DNA from: DASXAI01 sp963728985
Lineage (GTDB): Bacteria > Actinomycetota > Acidimicrobiia > Acidimicrobiales > Ilumatobacteraceae
DNA length: 64,000 nt
Reading direction: 5' to 3'
NCBI GenBank assembly: GCA_963728985.1
Contig: CAVSME010000003.1
Location: forward strand, 682,001 to 746,000
Shown here: one piece after another, positions 57,110-64,000 of the stretch
How positions within the stretch are numbered: the stretch's first letter is position 1
How the letters are laid out: each line of letters begins with the position of its first letter
Position numbers and translations under genes: made by a program
The notes under the pieces: generated by a model
The model's input: the letters and a program-made list of their open reading frames with translations, nothing else
Told to the model about the DNA's origin: nothing
The model's database searches: none

Positions 57110-58092
57110 CACACGCGCTCCAACACCGGCGTCGCATCGGCCGACGGCTTGACCGCGAGGCCACCCCGAGTAGCGATGGCCTCGGCGTGATCGCCCATGG
57201 GCACCACCTGGAACTGGCGGTTGAGCTCGCGCAGGCAGTCGGCAACGACGGCGCGCTTGCGATCGCCGGTCATGCCCATCCCAGGGAAGAACCCGAGGGC
57301 GTCGACGTCGTCGGCGCCCAGGAAGTCGAGCGGGTGCAGGAGGATCGACGGCTCCACACCGGCCAGCCGGCACAGCCGCATGGCGTTGGCGAAGTACTGA
57401 CGGGCCAGCGCCGGCGACGGGCCCGCCAGGTACAGCACGTAGCTCACGTGCACTGGGATGCGGGCCCACGGCATGGTGGTGACGGGGATCTCGAGCAGGC
57501 GGTCCGGGCCGACCTCCCACTGGTAGGGCTTCAGCGGCCGCAGGCCTTCACGGAACCCGCCGAACAGGTAGGCGCGCTCGGCGCGCTGCTCGGCCGACAA
57601 CTGGGCGGAGCGGAAGTAGTACTTGCGAGCGAGAGGACCGATGACGGTGGGCAGCGTGGAGCAGTCGTACCGGTACCCACGATCGACGAGCACGCGCAGC
57701 ACGTCGGCCGACAGGCTGTAGCCGGGGCCGCGGAACCCGACGGTGTGACGACCCGTCACGGCTTCGATGGCGTCCTCGGCGCGGCGCAGCTCCTCGTGGA
57801 CCTCGTCGATGGAGTACCGGTGCAGCCACGGCTGGTGACGGAACGAGTGGTTGCCGATCTCGTGGCCGGCCTCGGCCAAGGCGCCGATGGCCTTCTCGTT
57901 GCGGGCCAGCGCGGCGTCCTGCCCCACCACGAAGAAGGTGATGCGCAGCTGGTGCTCGGCCAGCTGATCGAGCACGAGGGGCACCAGTGTGTCGAGGTAG
58001 GAGCCGTACTCGTCCCAGCCCTCGTCACCATGGGTCATCTGGTAGGCCCAGAGGTTGTCGAGGTCGAGCGACAGCGACGCCAGCTGTGTCAT
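57109..58092 (-). CDS. Polysaccharide deacetylase (CE4/NodB-like)
   Basis: A 327-residue protein without a signal peptide. The NodB motif 1 region is SLDLDNLW (Asp10, Asp12), and the zinc pair is His82 and His86 in GHEIGNHSFRHQPW. VGFRGPGYSLSADVLRVLVD is motif 3. Members lacking a signal act in the cytoplasm on sugar substrates or lipid-linked sugars. LEIPVTTMPWARIPVHVSYV matches the PuuE-like subgroup of polysaccharide deacetylases in EPS loci. Coupled by ATGA to the flavoprotein upstream and by TGATG to the GT2 downstream. Confidence 0.85.
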   Translation of the reverse strand: MTQLASLSLDLDNLWAYQMTHGDEGWDEYGSYLDTLVPLVLDQLAEHQLRITFFVVGQDAALARNEKAIGALAEAGHEIGNHSFRHQPWLHRYSIDEVHEELRRAEDAIEAVTGRHTVGFRGPGYSLSADVLRVLVDRGYRYDCSTLPTVIGPLARKYYFRSAQLSAEQRAERAYLFGGFREGLRPLKPYQWEVGPDRLLEIPVTTMPWARIPVHVSYVLYLAGPSPALARQYFANAMRLCRLAGVEPSILLHPLDFLGADDVDALGFFPGMGMTGDRKRAVVADCLRELNRQFQVVPMGDHAEAIATRGGLAVKPSADATPVLERV

Positions 58093-59405
58093 GGGAGGAG
58101 CTCCTCCACCAGGCCGAGCGTATCGTTCACGTTGAGGGTGGCGAAGGGGAGTTGGGCCGAGCCGGCCAGGTGCAGGCCGGGCACCGACGTGGTCATCGTC
58201 GGCATGCGCCCGGAGTAACCGAGGGTGGGCACGGCGAACACGCGGCGCACTCGGGAGACGCGGAACGCCAACACGTCGTCGTCCTGCAGCGTCGGGTACA
58301 TGCGCTGCAGGTACGGCAGGAAGCTGGCCCGCACGTCCTCGTCGCTGGCCTCGAACAGGGGATCCTCGGGCGCCACGTACTTGGGCAGGTACACGAGGTG
58401 ATGGCCGCCGAGCTCCTGGCGGTCGACGAAGGCCGTCATCTCCACCACCGCGGTGAACGGCGTGTCCGGGTCGGTGATGTACGTCAGGTAGTAGGGAGCG
58501 AGCGGCCGGCGCAGCACCAGCGACGCGCACACGATCCCCATGTACCGCACGGAGCGCAGCCGGGCCGCCTCCTCGGCGGTGAACTCGGGGCAGAGGTCGG
58601 CGGCGAGATGGGAGTTGGTAGTCACCACCACGTCGTCGAAGCGCTCGGTGCCGATGTCGGTGTCCACCGCCAGCTCGTCGCCGTCACGGCGGATGCGCCG
58701 CACCGGGGCGCTGAGCACGACCTTGACGCCCTCGCTCATGAGTGCGGCGCCGAGCCGGTCGAGCACGCGGGCGTAGCCGCCGGCGACGTAGCCGAACATC
58801 TCCTTCTTCAGCCCGCTCCGGCGTGCGGCGTAGAGGCGCTGGATGGTGGCCCAGATGAAGGCGGCCGACGCCGACCGGTAGGAGTCGCCCAGCTTGGCCC
58901 GCAGCAACGGCTTCCAGAACCGCTCGAAGGTGCGCTCGCCCGACCAGCGCCGCAGCCACGCGTCGACCGGGATGCGCTCCATGCGCTTGCCGTCGCGGAT
59001 CTTCGACCCGTACACGATGGTGGCCCCGAGGCGGGCCTTGTCGAGCGCGTTGAGGCCCGGGAGGCGCAGGAACTCCATGGTGTTGGAGACCGACCGCAGC
59101 TCGCCATCGGTGCCGTAATACCCGGTCTTCGTCTCCACCCACCGCAGCTCGTCGGCGAGGCCGGCGACGCGCACCATCTCCTGCGTGCGCTGATCAGACA
59201 GCAACGTGACGTGGTAGTGGCGGTCCCAGGTGATGGTCTCGTCGGGCGCCCCGTCGGCTCCGGGCAGGACGATCTCCCACGCCGCCGCCAGCCCGCCGAG
59301 TTCGGAGCTGCCTTCGATGAGCGTCACGTCGTGGCCCTCACCGGCCAGACGGTGAGCCAGCATGAGCCCCAGCACGCCGCCACCGAGGACGCCCCAGCGC
59401 GCCAC
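58089..59405 (-). CDS. FAD-dependent amine-oxidase-like oxidoreductase
   Basis: A 438-residue flavoprotein. It starts VARWGVLGGGVLGLMLAHRL with the FAD dinucleotide motif, then IEGSSELGGLAAAW. WDRHYHVTLLSDQRTQEMVR and LRRWSGERTFERFWKPLLRA place it among the protoporphyrinogen-oxidase-like sugar-locus flavoproteins. The C-terminal FAD motif is PGLHLAGSAQLPFATLNVND. The GTG at 59405 is the only start that keeps the Rossmann motif at the N-terminus. It lies in a chain with the deacetylase (ATGA) and follows the acetyltransferase by one base. Reaction unknown; it is distantly similar in plan to the gene at 21660. Confidence 0.75.
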   Translation of the reverse strand: MARWGVLGGGVLGLMLAHRLAGEGHDVTLIEGSSELGGLAAAWEIVLPGADGAPDETITWDRHYHVTLLSDQRTQEMVRVAGLADELRWVETKTGYYGTDGELRSVSNTMEFLRLPGLNALDKARLGATIVYGSKIRDGKRMERIPVDAWLRRWSGERTFERFWKPLLRAKLGDSYRSASAAFIWATIQRLYAARRSGLKKEMFGYVAGGYARVLDRLGAALMSEGVKVVLSAPVRRIRRDGDELAVDTDIGTERFDDVVVTTNSHLAADLCPEFTAEEAARLRSVRYMGIVCASLVLRRPLAPYYLTYITDPDTPFTAVVEMTAFVDRQELGGHHLVYLPKYVAPEDPLFEASDEDVRASFLPYLQRMYPTLQDDDVLAFRVSRVRRVFAVPTLGYSGRMPTMTTSVPGLHLAGSAQLPFATLNVNDTLGLVEELLP

Positions 59406-59406
59406 T

Positions 59407-60038
59407 TCAGTCCTCCCGCTCCACCACGCCATTGTCGGTGACGGCGTAGTGCCGGCCGCAGACGTCGCACTCGACGTCGGTGGTGTCGGGCAGGACCGCA
59501 TCGACGGCGCGCAGGAACGGCTCACCGCAACGGCACACGGCGGCGACGGTGCGGGCCGGATGACCGACGACGAGATGGAAGTCAGGGACCGAGCGGGTGA
59601 CGGCGGCGGCCATGCCCACCATCGAGAAGCGGCCGAGCTCGATGCCGGGACCGATGGTGGCTCGCGCGCCGATGGTGGTACCGGCCCGCACGATCGTGGG
59701 CAGCGTGTGCTCGTCGGGATCCGATGGGCGCAGCTTGGTCAGGTCGGGCGTCGTGGCGCGCGGGTAGCGGTCGTTGGTAAAGGTCGTACCGGCCGAGATC
59801 ATCACCCCGTCCTCGATCGTGACGCCCGTGCAGATGTAGACGAACGCGTTGATCTTCACCCGGTCGGCGATGGCCACGCCGTAGGCGACGTACGACTTCT
59901 CGCCGATGATGCAATCCTGACCGATCGTCGTACCCGGGCCGCGGATGTGGACCGAGTCCCACACCGACGTCCCCTCGCCGATGGCGACGCCACCCTCGAC
60001 GAGCGCGGTCTCGTGGATGCGCGCCCCGCGGCGATCAT
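59407..60038 (-). CDS. Hexapeptide N-acetyltransferase with C-terminal Cys motif, WbpD/WlbB-like (frameshifted near start)
   Basis: A protein of about 210 residues. After ATG 60038 (MIAAG) one missing G in GCGGGGCGCGC shifts the frame; restoring it gives ARIHETALVEGGVAIGEGTS in continuity with SVWDSVHIRGPGTTIGQDCI. The helix continues YVAYGVAIADRVKINAFVYI, TGVTIEDGVMISAGTTFTND and GARATIGPGIELGRFSMVGM. The C-terminus carries CRC and later CDVC, a likely zinc knuckle. Similar proteins acetylate 3-amino sugars (WbpD). The start overlaps the oxidoreductase stop (ATGA). Confidence 0.75.
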
Positions 60039-61072
60039 CGAGCGGGGACCTCCAGGTCGTCGAGGCCGAGGTCGGCGAGCTTGACCCAACCCCCGCGCCG
60101 CAACGACTCGTAGGCGGCGTCGATGCACGTGGCGGCGGCGATGCCGTCGTCGATGGTCACGGCCAGCGCCGCCTCGCCCCGCACCGCGCGGCAGAACGCG
60201 TCGAGGGCCCCGCCCATGGCCGGTCCCTTGGCGTACCCGCCACCGATGAGCTCCCAGTCGCCGCCGTACGAGCGCCACGCCGACTCCCGCCACCCGACCC
60301 GGATCTCACCGAGGGAGCCGTAGATGTTCAGGAAGTTCGGCAGTGACTTGTCGATGCTCCAGGACAGGTCGACGTGGGCGTCGGTGCCGGCCTCGGTCCG
60401 CAGGTGCAGCCGCGCCGAGTCGTCGACCTGGAAGGTGGCCGGCCGGCTCGTCTCCACCGCCAGCACCTCGGCGATGGGCCCGAGGAGGTAGCGGATCAGG
60501 TCGACGGAGTGGGTGCCGTTGTCCACCAGGACGCCGCCGCCGGAGATCGCCGGATCGGCGTTCCAGCGGCCGCCCATGTCGACGCGCGACGTGAAGGCGT
60601 TCTCGACCAGGCGGATGTCGCCGATGCGGCCCGACGAGGCGATCAGCGCGGCCCGGTTGACGTCGTCGCAGAAGCGGAACTTGGTGGCCATCGTGAGCAC
60701 GATCCCGCTGCGCCGGGCGATGGCGGCCAGCTCGGCGGCGGCGAGGCGATCGACGGCCAGCGGCTTCTCGGACAGGACGTGCACGCCGATGTCGGCGAAG
60801 CGCTCGGCGAGGACACCGTGGGTGACCGGCGGCGTGCACAGCACGACCGCCTCGAGACCGTCGACGGCGGCCAGCTCGTCGGCCGAGGTGAAGGCCGGAC
60901 ACCCGAGAGCACCGGCCACCGCCGTGGCCGCGTCGCCGTTGACGTCGGCCACGGCGATGCAGGTGGCCGTGGAAGAGGTGGGCAGGAGGTCGGCATATCC
61001 CTTGGCGATGCCGCCGGCGCCGACGATGCCGAGACGGACCCTGCCGTCGGGCGCGCCGGGCGCGACGCTCAC
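60035..61072 (-). CDS. Gfo/Idh/MocA-family sugar-nucleotide oxidoreductase (WbpB-like)
   Basis: An intact 345-residue dehydrogenase. NAD-binding LGIVGAGGIAKGYADLL, then VLCTPPVTHGVLAERFADIG and the catalytic EKPLA (Glu102-Lys103-Pro104). The substrate domain has NAFTSRVDMGGRWNADPAIS and GGGVLVDNGTHSVDLIRYLL, with the conserved Asp and His. Beside an aminotransferase, acetyltransferase and 2-epimerase, a role as a 3-dehydrogenase of a UDP-GlcNAc-uronate (WbpB) is the leading guess; an inositol or other sugar dehydrogenase is the alternative. The GTG at 61072 overlaps the aminotransferase stop (GTGA). Confidence 0.8.
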   Translation of the reverse strand: MSVAPGAPDGRVRLGIVGAGGIAKGYADLLPTSSTATCIAVADVNGDAATAVAGALGCPAFTSADELAAVDGLEAVVLCTPPVTHGVLAERFADIGVHVLSEKPLAVDRLAAAELAAIARRSGIVLTMATKFRFCDDVNRAALIASSGRIGDIRLVENAFTSRVDMGGRWNADPAISGGGVLVDNGTHSVDLIRYLLGPIAEVLAVETSRPATFQVDDSARLHLRTEAGTDAHVDLSWSIDKSLPNFLNIYGSLGEIRVGWRESAWRSYGGDWELIGGGYAKGPAMGGALDAFCRAVRGEAALAVTIDDGIAAATCIDAAYESLRRGGWVKLADLGLDDLEVPAR

Positions 61073-62280
61073 CTGGCCTCCAGCGACGACGCCGCTTCGA
61101 CGATGCTGTCGCCGAGGAAGTCGATGTGCTCGTCGGTCATCCGCTCGTTCCACGGGAGCACGAGCGCCTGTTCGAGGCCGGCGTAGGTGCCGGGGAACTT
61201 GTCGGCCGAGTAGTCGACGGCCTCCGGGCGGGCCAGCGTGAAGGGCCAGCGGCTGGTGCCGAAGGTGACCTGGTCGGCGATGACCTTGCAGTGGAAGGCC
61301 GGCTTCTGGATGTACCTCGGCGCGGCGGCGATGTCGTAGAAGCGCAGCGCCTGGGCCAGCGCCGACGGGCCGCCGGGCACGACGGCAGGGTCGACCCGCA
61401 GGCAGTACCGCCAGTACGAGTGGACGTCGTCGGGGGCCACGACCGGCGCGCCGATGCCGGGCTGACCGTCGAGCCGCTCCGACAGGCGCTGGGCGTTGGA
61501 AACCCTCACCTTCACGTTGGCGTCGAGCTTGGCCAGCGCGGCGAACAGCACGGCGCTCTGCAGCTCGGTGATGCGGTAGTTGAGGGCGAGGAACTCGTGG
61601 TCGGGGTTGGGCTCGCCGTACGGCCACGCCTTGTTCACGAACACCCGCATGCGGCGGGCCAGCGCGGCATCGGCGGTGACGACGAAGCCACCTTCGCCCG
61701 AGGTGATGTGCTTGCCCTGCTGCGAGCTGAAGCAGCCGATCGCACCCATGGTCCCGACCGGCCGCCCCTTGCTCTGGGCGTGGTACGCCTGGGCGGCGTC
61801 CTCGATGACGGGGATGTCTCGCGCCGAGGCCAGCGCCAGGATCTCGTCCATCTGGCACGGGTTGCCGAAGAGATGGGTCACCACGATGGCCCGGGTGCGG
61901 TCCGACAGGCTGGCCTCGATGGTGGCCGCGGTCACGTTCATCGTGTCGGGATCCACGTCGGTGAAGACGGGGATGGCGCCCTGGTAGAGGATCGGGCTGA
62001 GCGCGCCCATGTCGGTGATCGAGGTGGTGACGACCTCGTCGCCCGGCTCCAGGTCGAGCCCGGCCAGGGCCACGTGCACGGCGGCGGTGCCCGAGGCGCA
62101 CGCCACGACGTGCTCGATGCCCACCATGTCGGCCACTGCTGCTTCGAAGCGCTTCGTGAACTCACCCTTCGTGGCGGTCAGGGTGCCGCTGTCGAGCACC
62201 TCCCGCAACGCATCGAGCTCTTCGGGGCCGAACGAGCGACCGCTGGCATCCTGGTCAGAAGGCAGCCGGATGGCCGACAC
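61069..62280 (-). CDS. DegT/DnrJ/EryC1-family sugar aminotransferase (WbpE-like)
   Basis: A 403-residue PLP enzyme. Motifs: VVACASGTAAVHVALAGLDL for phosphate binding, EDAAQAYHAQSKGRPVG (Asp161, Gln164 ring contacts) and the Schiff-base Lys190 in SSQQGKHITSGEGGFV. It would transaminate a keto-sugar nucleotide, probably the product of the oxidoreductase encoded downstream. The GTG at 62280 has GGAG five bases upstream; the longer frame into the Pro-rich region to 62442 is not conserved. First gene of the minus-strand chain that runs to galE, and divergent from the 2-epimerase. Confidence 0.87.
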   Translation of the reverse strand: MSAIRLPSDQDASGRSFGPEELDALREVLDSGTLTATKGEFTKRFEAAVADMVGIEHVVACASGTAAVHVALAGLDLEPGDEVVTTSITDMGALSPILYQGAIPVFTDVDPDTMNVTAATIEASLSDRTRAIVVTHLFGNPCQMDEILALASARDIPVIEDAAQAYHAQSKGRPVGTMGAIGCFSSQQGKHITSGEGGFVVTADAALARRMRVFVNKAWPYGEPNPDHEFLALNYRITELQSAVLFAALAKLDANVKVRVSNAQRLSERLDGQPGIGAPVVAPDDVHSYWRYCLRVDPAVVPGGPSALAQALRFYDIAAAPRYIQKPAFHCKVIADQVTFGTSRWPFTLARPEAVDYSADKFPGTYAGLEQALVLPWNERMTDEHIDFLGDSIVEAASSLEAR

Positions 62281-62543
62281 TGGATCTCCTCTCGACGGGG
62301 CGGGGGGTGGGAGCGACGGGGCGGGGGTGGGAGCGAGGGGCGGGGCGGGATCGGGGTCTACGCGTCTGGACGGGCCGATCGAGGAGCCGGTTTGCCGAGC
62401 TCGACGGGATCGGCCCGCAGCGCCACCGTACTGAGCGGTCACCAGGGGGTCTACGGGCCGTCTGGCCCATTCCGGAGCCCCAGGTCGTGCCGTACGTTTG
62501 GGTCCGTGACGGCTCTGATTCCAGCGTCGAGCAGCGAGGCACG

Positions 62544-63680
62544 GTGACCGTCGGCCTCGGGCCCAAGAGCATCGCGTTCGTTCTGGGCACCCGACCGGAG
62601 ATGATCAAGGTGGCCCCCCTCGTGAAGCTCTTCGGGGGCCAGGCGCGCGTCGTGCACACCGGTCAGCACTACGACGAGCAGCTCTCGGGCCAGTTCCTGG
62701 CCGAACTGGGCATCGGCCGTCCGGATCTGCTGCTGGAGATCGGCGGTCGATCCCGGGGCACGCAGATCGGCGATGCCACGTCTCGCCTCGAGGCGGCCTT
62801 CGCCGCCGAGCCCCCCGCCGTCGTGGTGGTCCACGGCGACACCAACGCCACCATCGCCGGCGCCCTGGCGGCCAACGCCACGAACATCCCGCTCGTGCAC
62901 CTCGAGGCCGGGCTGCGCAGCTTCGACCGGGCGATGCCCGAGGAGCACAACCGTGTCGTGGCCGACCATCTGGCCGACCTCTGCCTGGCCCCGACCGAGA
63001 CCAACCGGGCCAACCTGGCCGCGGAGGGCATCGGCGGGGACAAGGTGATCCTTACGGGCAATACGGTCGTCGACGCCGTCATGGCCCTGCTGCCGGGGCC
63101 CAACGAGCGGGCCATGGTGCTGTGCCAGCACGACCTCGAGCCCAGTGGCTACGTCCTGGCCACCTTCCACCGGCCCGAGAACGTGGACGACGCCGAGACG
63201 CTCGCCGTCATCCTGACCGAGCTGGGATCGGTGCCCCTGCCGGTCGTGCTGCCGCTCCATCCCCGCACCCGGGCCAAGGTGGCCTCGTTCGGGTTGGAAG
63301 GCTTGCTGAAGCCCCTCCGGGTGGCCGAGCCGATGGGCTATCGAGCGTTCCTGGCACTGGCGGCCGAGTCGGCTCTCCTCGTCTCCGACTCGGGCGGCGT
63401 GCAGGAGGAGGCCAGCATCATCAAGCGGCCCGTGCTCGTCGTGCGCAACTCCACCGAGCGACCTGAAATCCTGGGGACGTTCGCGCAACTCGTGCCACCC
63501 GGCCCACTGATCACGACGTGGATCGGCCAACTCCTGGCCGATGTCCCCAGCCTGCACGCCCGTCTGGCGGCGATGCCCTCGCCGTACGGCGACGGCACGT
63601 CAGCGCCACGGTCGGCTGCAGCGATCTCCATCCTGCTGTCCCGACCGTCGACGACCCGACGGCCTGGGCAGCGTGCCTGA
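62544..63680 (+). CDS. UDP-N-acetylglucosamine 2-epimerase (non-hydrolysing, WecB/WbpI family)
   Basis: A protein of about 378 residues. It has AFVLGTRPEMIKVAPLVKLF, HTGQHYDEQLSGQFLAELGI, VVVHGDTNATIAGALAA (Asp99), VHLEAGLRSFDRAMPEEHNR (Glu121, Glu133/134), VLATFHRPENVDD (His) and LLVSDSGGVQEEA, the full catalytic set of the GT-B-like epimerases. It would make UDP-ManNAc from UDP-GlcNAc or, in a WbpI role, epimerise a diacetamido-glucuronate. GAGG lies four bases before the GTG at 62544; the frame is open to 62307. Divergent from the aminotransferase gene. Confidence 0.88.
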   Translation: MTVGLGPKSIAFVLGTRPEMIKVAPLVKLFGGQARVVHTGQHYDEQLSGQFLAELGIGRPDLLLEIGGRSRGTQIGDATSRLEAAFAAEPPAVVVVHGDTNATIAGALAANATNIPLVHLEAGLRSFDRAMPEEHNRVVADHLADLCLAPTETNRANLAAEGIGGDKVILTGNTVVDAVMALLPGPNERAMVLCQHDLEPSGYVLATFHRPENVDDAETLAVILTELGSVPLPVVLPLHPRTRAKVASFGLEGLLKPLRVAEPMGYRAFLALAAESALLVSDSGGVQEEASIIKRPVLVVRNSTERPEILGTFAQLVPPGPLITTWIGQLLADVPSLHARLAAMPSPYGDGTSAPRSAAAISILLSRPSTTRRPGQRA

Positions 63681-63738
63681 TCGGGGTCAGCATCGTGCTG
63701 TCCCCGGTCGGTACCATGCACCGCGAAGAGCACCAGGC

Positions 63739-64000
63739 GTGACGTCGCGCGCAACGCTCCCGTCGGGGGGAGGTTCGAGCGCCCGCGTGGGGGCGCGTGG
63801 AGCACGAGCGGGGCGAGAGGAGCGTGATGCGGGCGTGGTGACGACGACGGCGCCGCCCACGACGCGTCAAGCACCGAGCACCACCTGGGGCATCGCCGCC
63901 GTGATCGGCACGATCGCCGTGTTTGCCGCGGTGGTGGCGTGGTCCGTGCACACCGGCGCCATCCACTTCGCGTACAGCGACGACTGGGGCTACCTCCGCA
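63739..64000 (+). CDS. N-terminus of a membrane protein, probably a GT-C glycosyltransferase (partial)
   Basis: The open frame from GTG 63739 runs to the window end. A polar, Arg/Gly-rich lead (about 33 residues) and a Thr/Pro stretch (TTTAPPTTRQAPSTT) precede a membrane helix (GIAAVIGTIAVFAAVVAWSV) and then HFAYSDDWGYLR. An acidic pair just after the first helix is typical of GT-C mannosyl/arabinosyltransferase-like proteins, so a polyprenyl-linked sugar transferase is suspected. GTG 63838 (VTTTAPP) is an alternative start, with GAGAGGAG about 15 bases upstream. Confidence 0.45.
   Translation, partial: MTSRATLPSGGGSSARVGARGARAGREERDAGVVTTTAPPTTRQAPSTTWGIAAVIGTIAVFAAVVAWSVHTGAIHFAYSDDWGYLR

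Noticed and set aside
1..64000. Insertion sequences, integrases, tRNA or rRNA genes
   Set aside because: No transposase or integrase motifs, terminal inverted repeats with target duplications, or tRNA cloverleaf were seen by eye; a short degenerate element could be missed.

Overview
The window is GC-rich and gene-dense, with short operons, many ATGA/GTGA stop-start overlaps and frequent GTG starts. These traits suggest an actinobacterium. The F0 gene order with two b-type subunits, and the lipoproteins built from repeats ending in ADVAGYFPAGSD, make Acidimicrobiia or a close relative my best guess. That is an inference, not a demonstrated placement.

Layout. (1) 1-2822, minus strand: start of an F1F0 ATP synthase operon (AtpZ-like, AtpI-like, a, c, and two b-type subunits) running off the left edge, preceded by a perfect TGTGA-N6-TCACA palindrome. 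(2) 3064-6801, minus: a membrane-anchored HTH regulator with a Thr-rich exported tail, then UDP-glucose dehydrogenase and UDP-xylose synthase (UDP-glucose to UDP-glucuronate to UDP-xylose). (3) 7468-11282, plus: the polymerisation core of a Wzx/Wzy polysaccharide system: Wzz-like co-polymerase, BY-kinase-like ATPase without the Walker A lysine, a 47-residue membrane protein and a Wzy/ligase-like polymerase. (4) 11279-46115: glycosyltransferases (GT2, GT4, GT26), sugar-nucleotide enzymes (glucose-1-phosphate cytidylyltransferase, epimerase, RmlC-like), a PIG-L deacetylase, an acyltransferase-3, left-handed beta-helix acetyltransferases, a PhyH dioxygenase, several redox enzymes, two paralogous flippases, and secreted proteins or lipoproteins. 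(5) 46546-54365: a secreted repeat protein ending in a transglycosylase-like domain, then a giant modular exoprotein of about 1,940 residues containing a sugar-dehydrogenase propeller. (6) 54474-63680: galE, a membrane GT2, polysaccharide deacetylase, a flavoprotein, and an acetyltransferase/oxidoreductase/aminotransferase/UDP-GlcNAc 2-epimerase set resembling the enzymes for diacetamido-uronic acid sugars. A membrane protein starts at the right edge.

How the genes fit together: nucleotide sugars made here would feed the glycosyltransferases, which build a lipid-linked repeat unit. The two flippases would export it, and the Wzy and Wzz proteins would polymerise it. Acetyl-, acyl- and deacetylases and oxidoreductases would decorate the glycan. 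The secreted ConA-like, apiosidase-like, transglycosylase-like and Fn3/sugar-dehydrogenase proteins are candidates for binding, trimming or anchoring the glycan outside the cell.

Caveat: about 22 genes carry single-base frameshifts whose two halves match one protein family in adjacent frames. Both +1 and -1 shifts occur. I treat these as probable sequence errors and give each gene one span covering both halves. No tRNA, rRNA, CRISPR array, transposase or integrase was seen.
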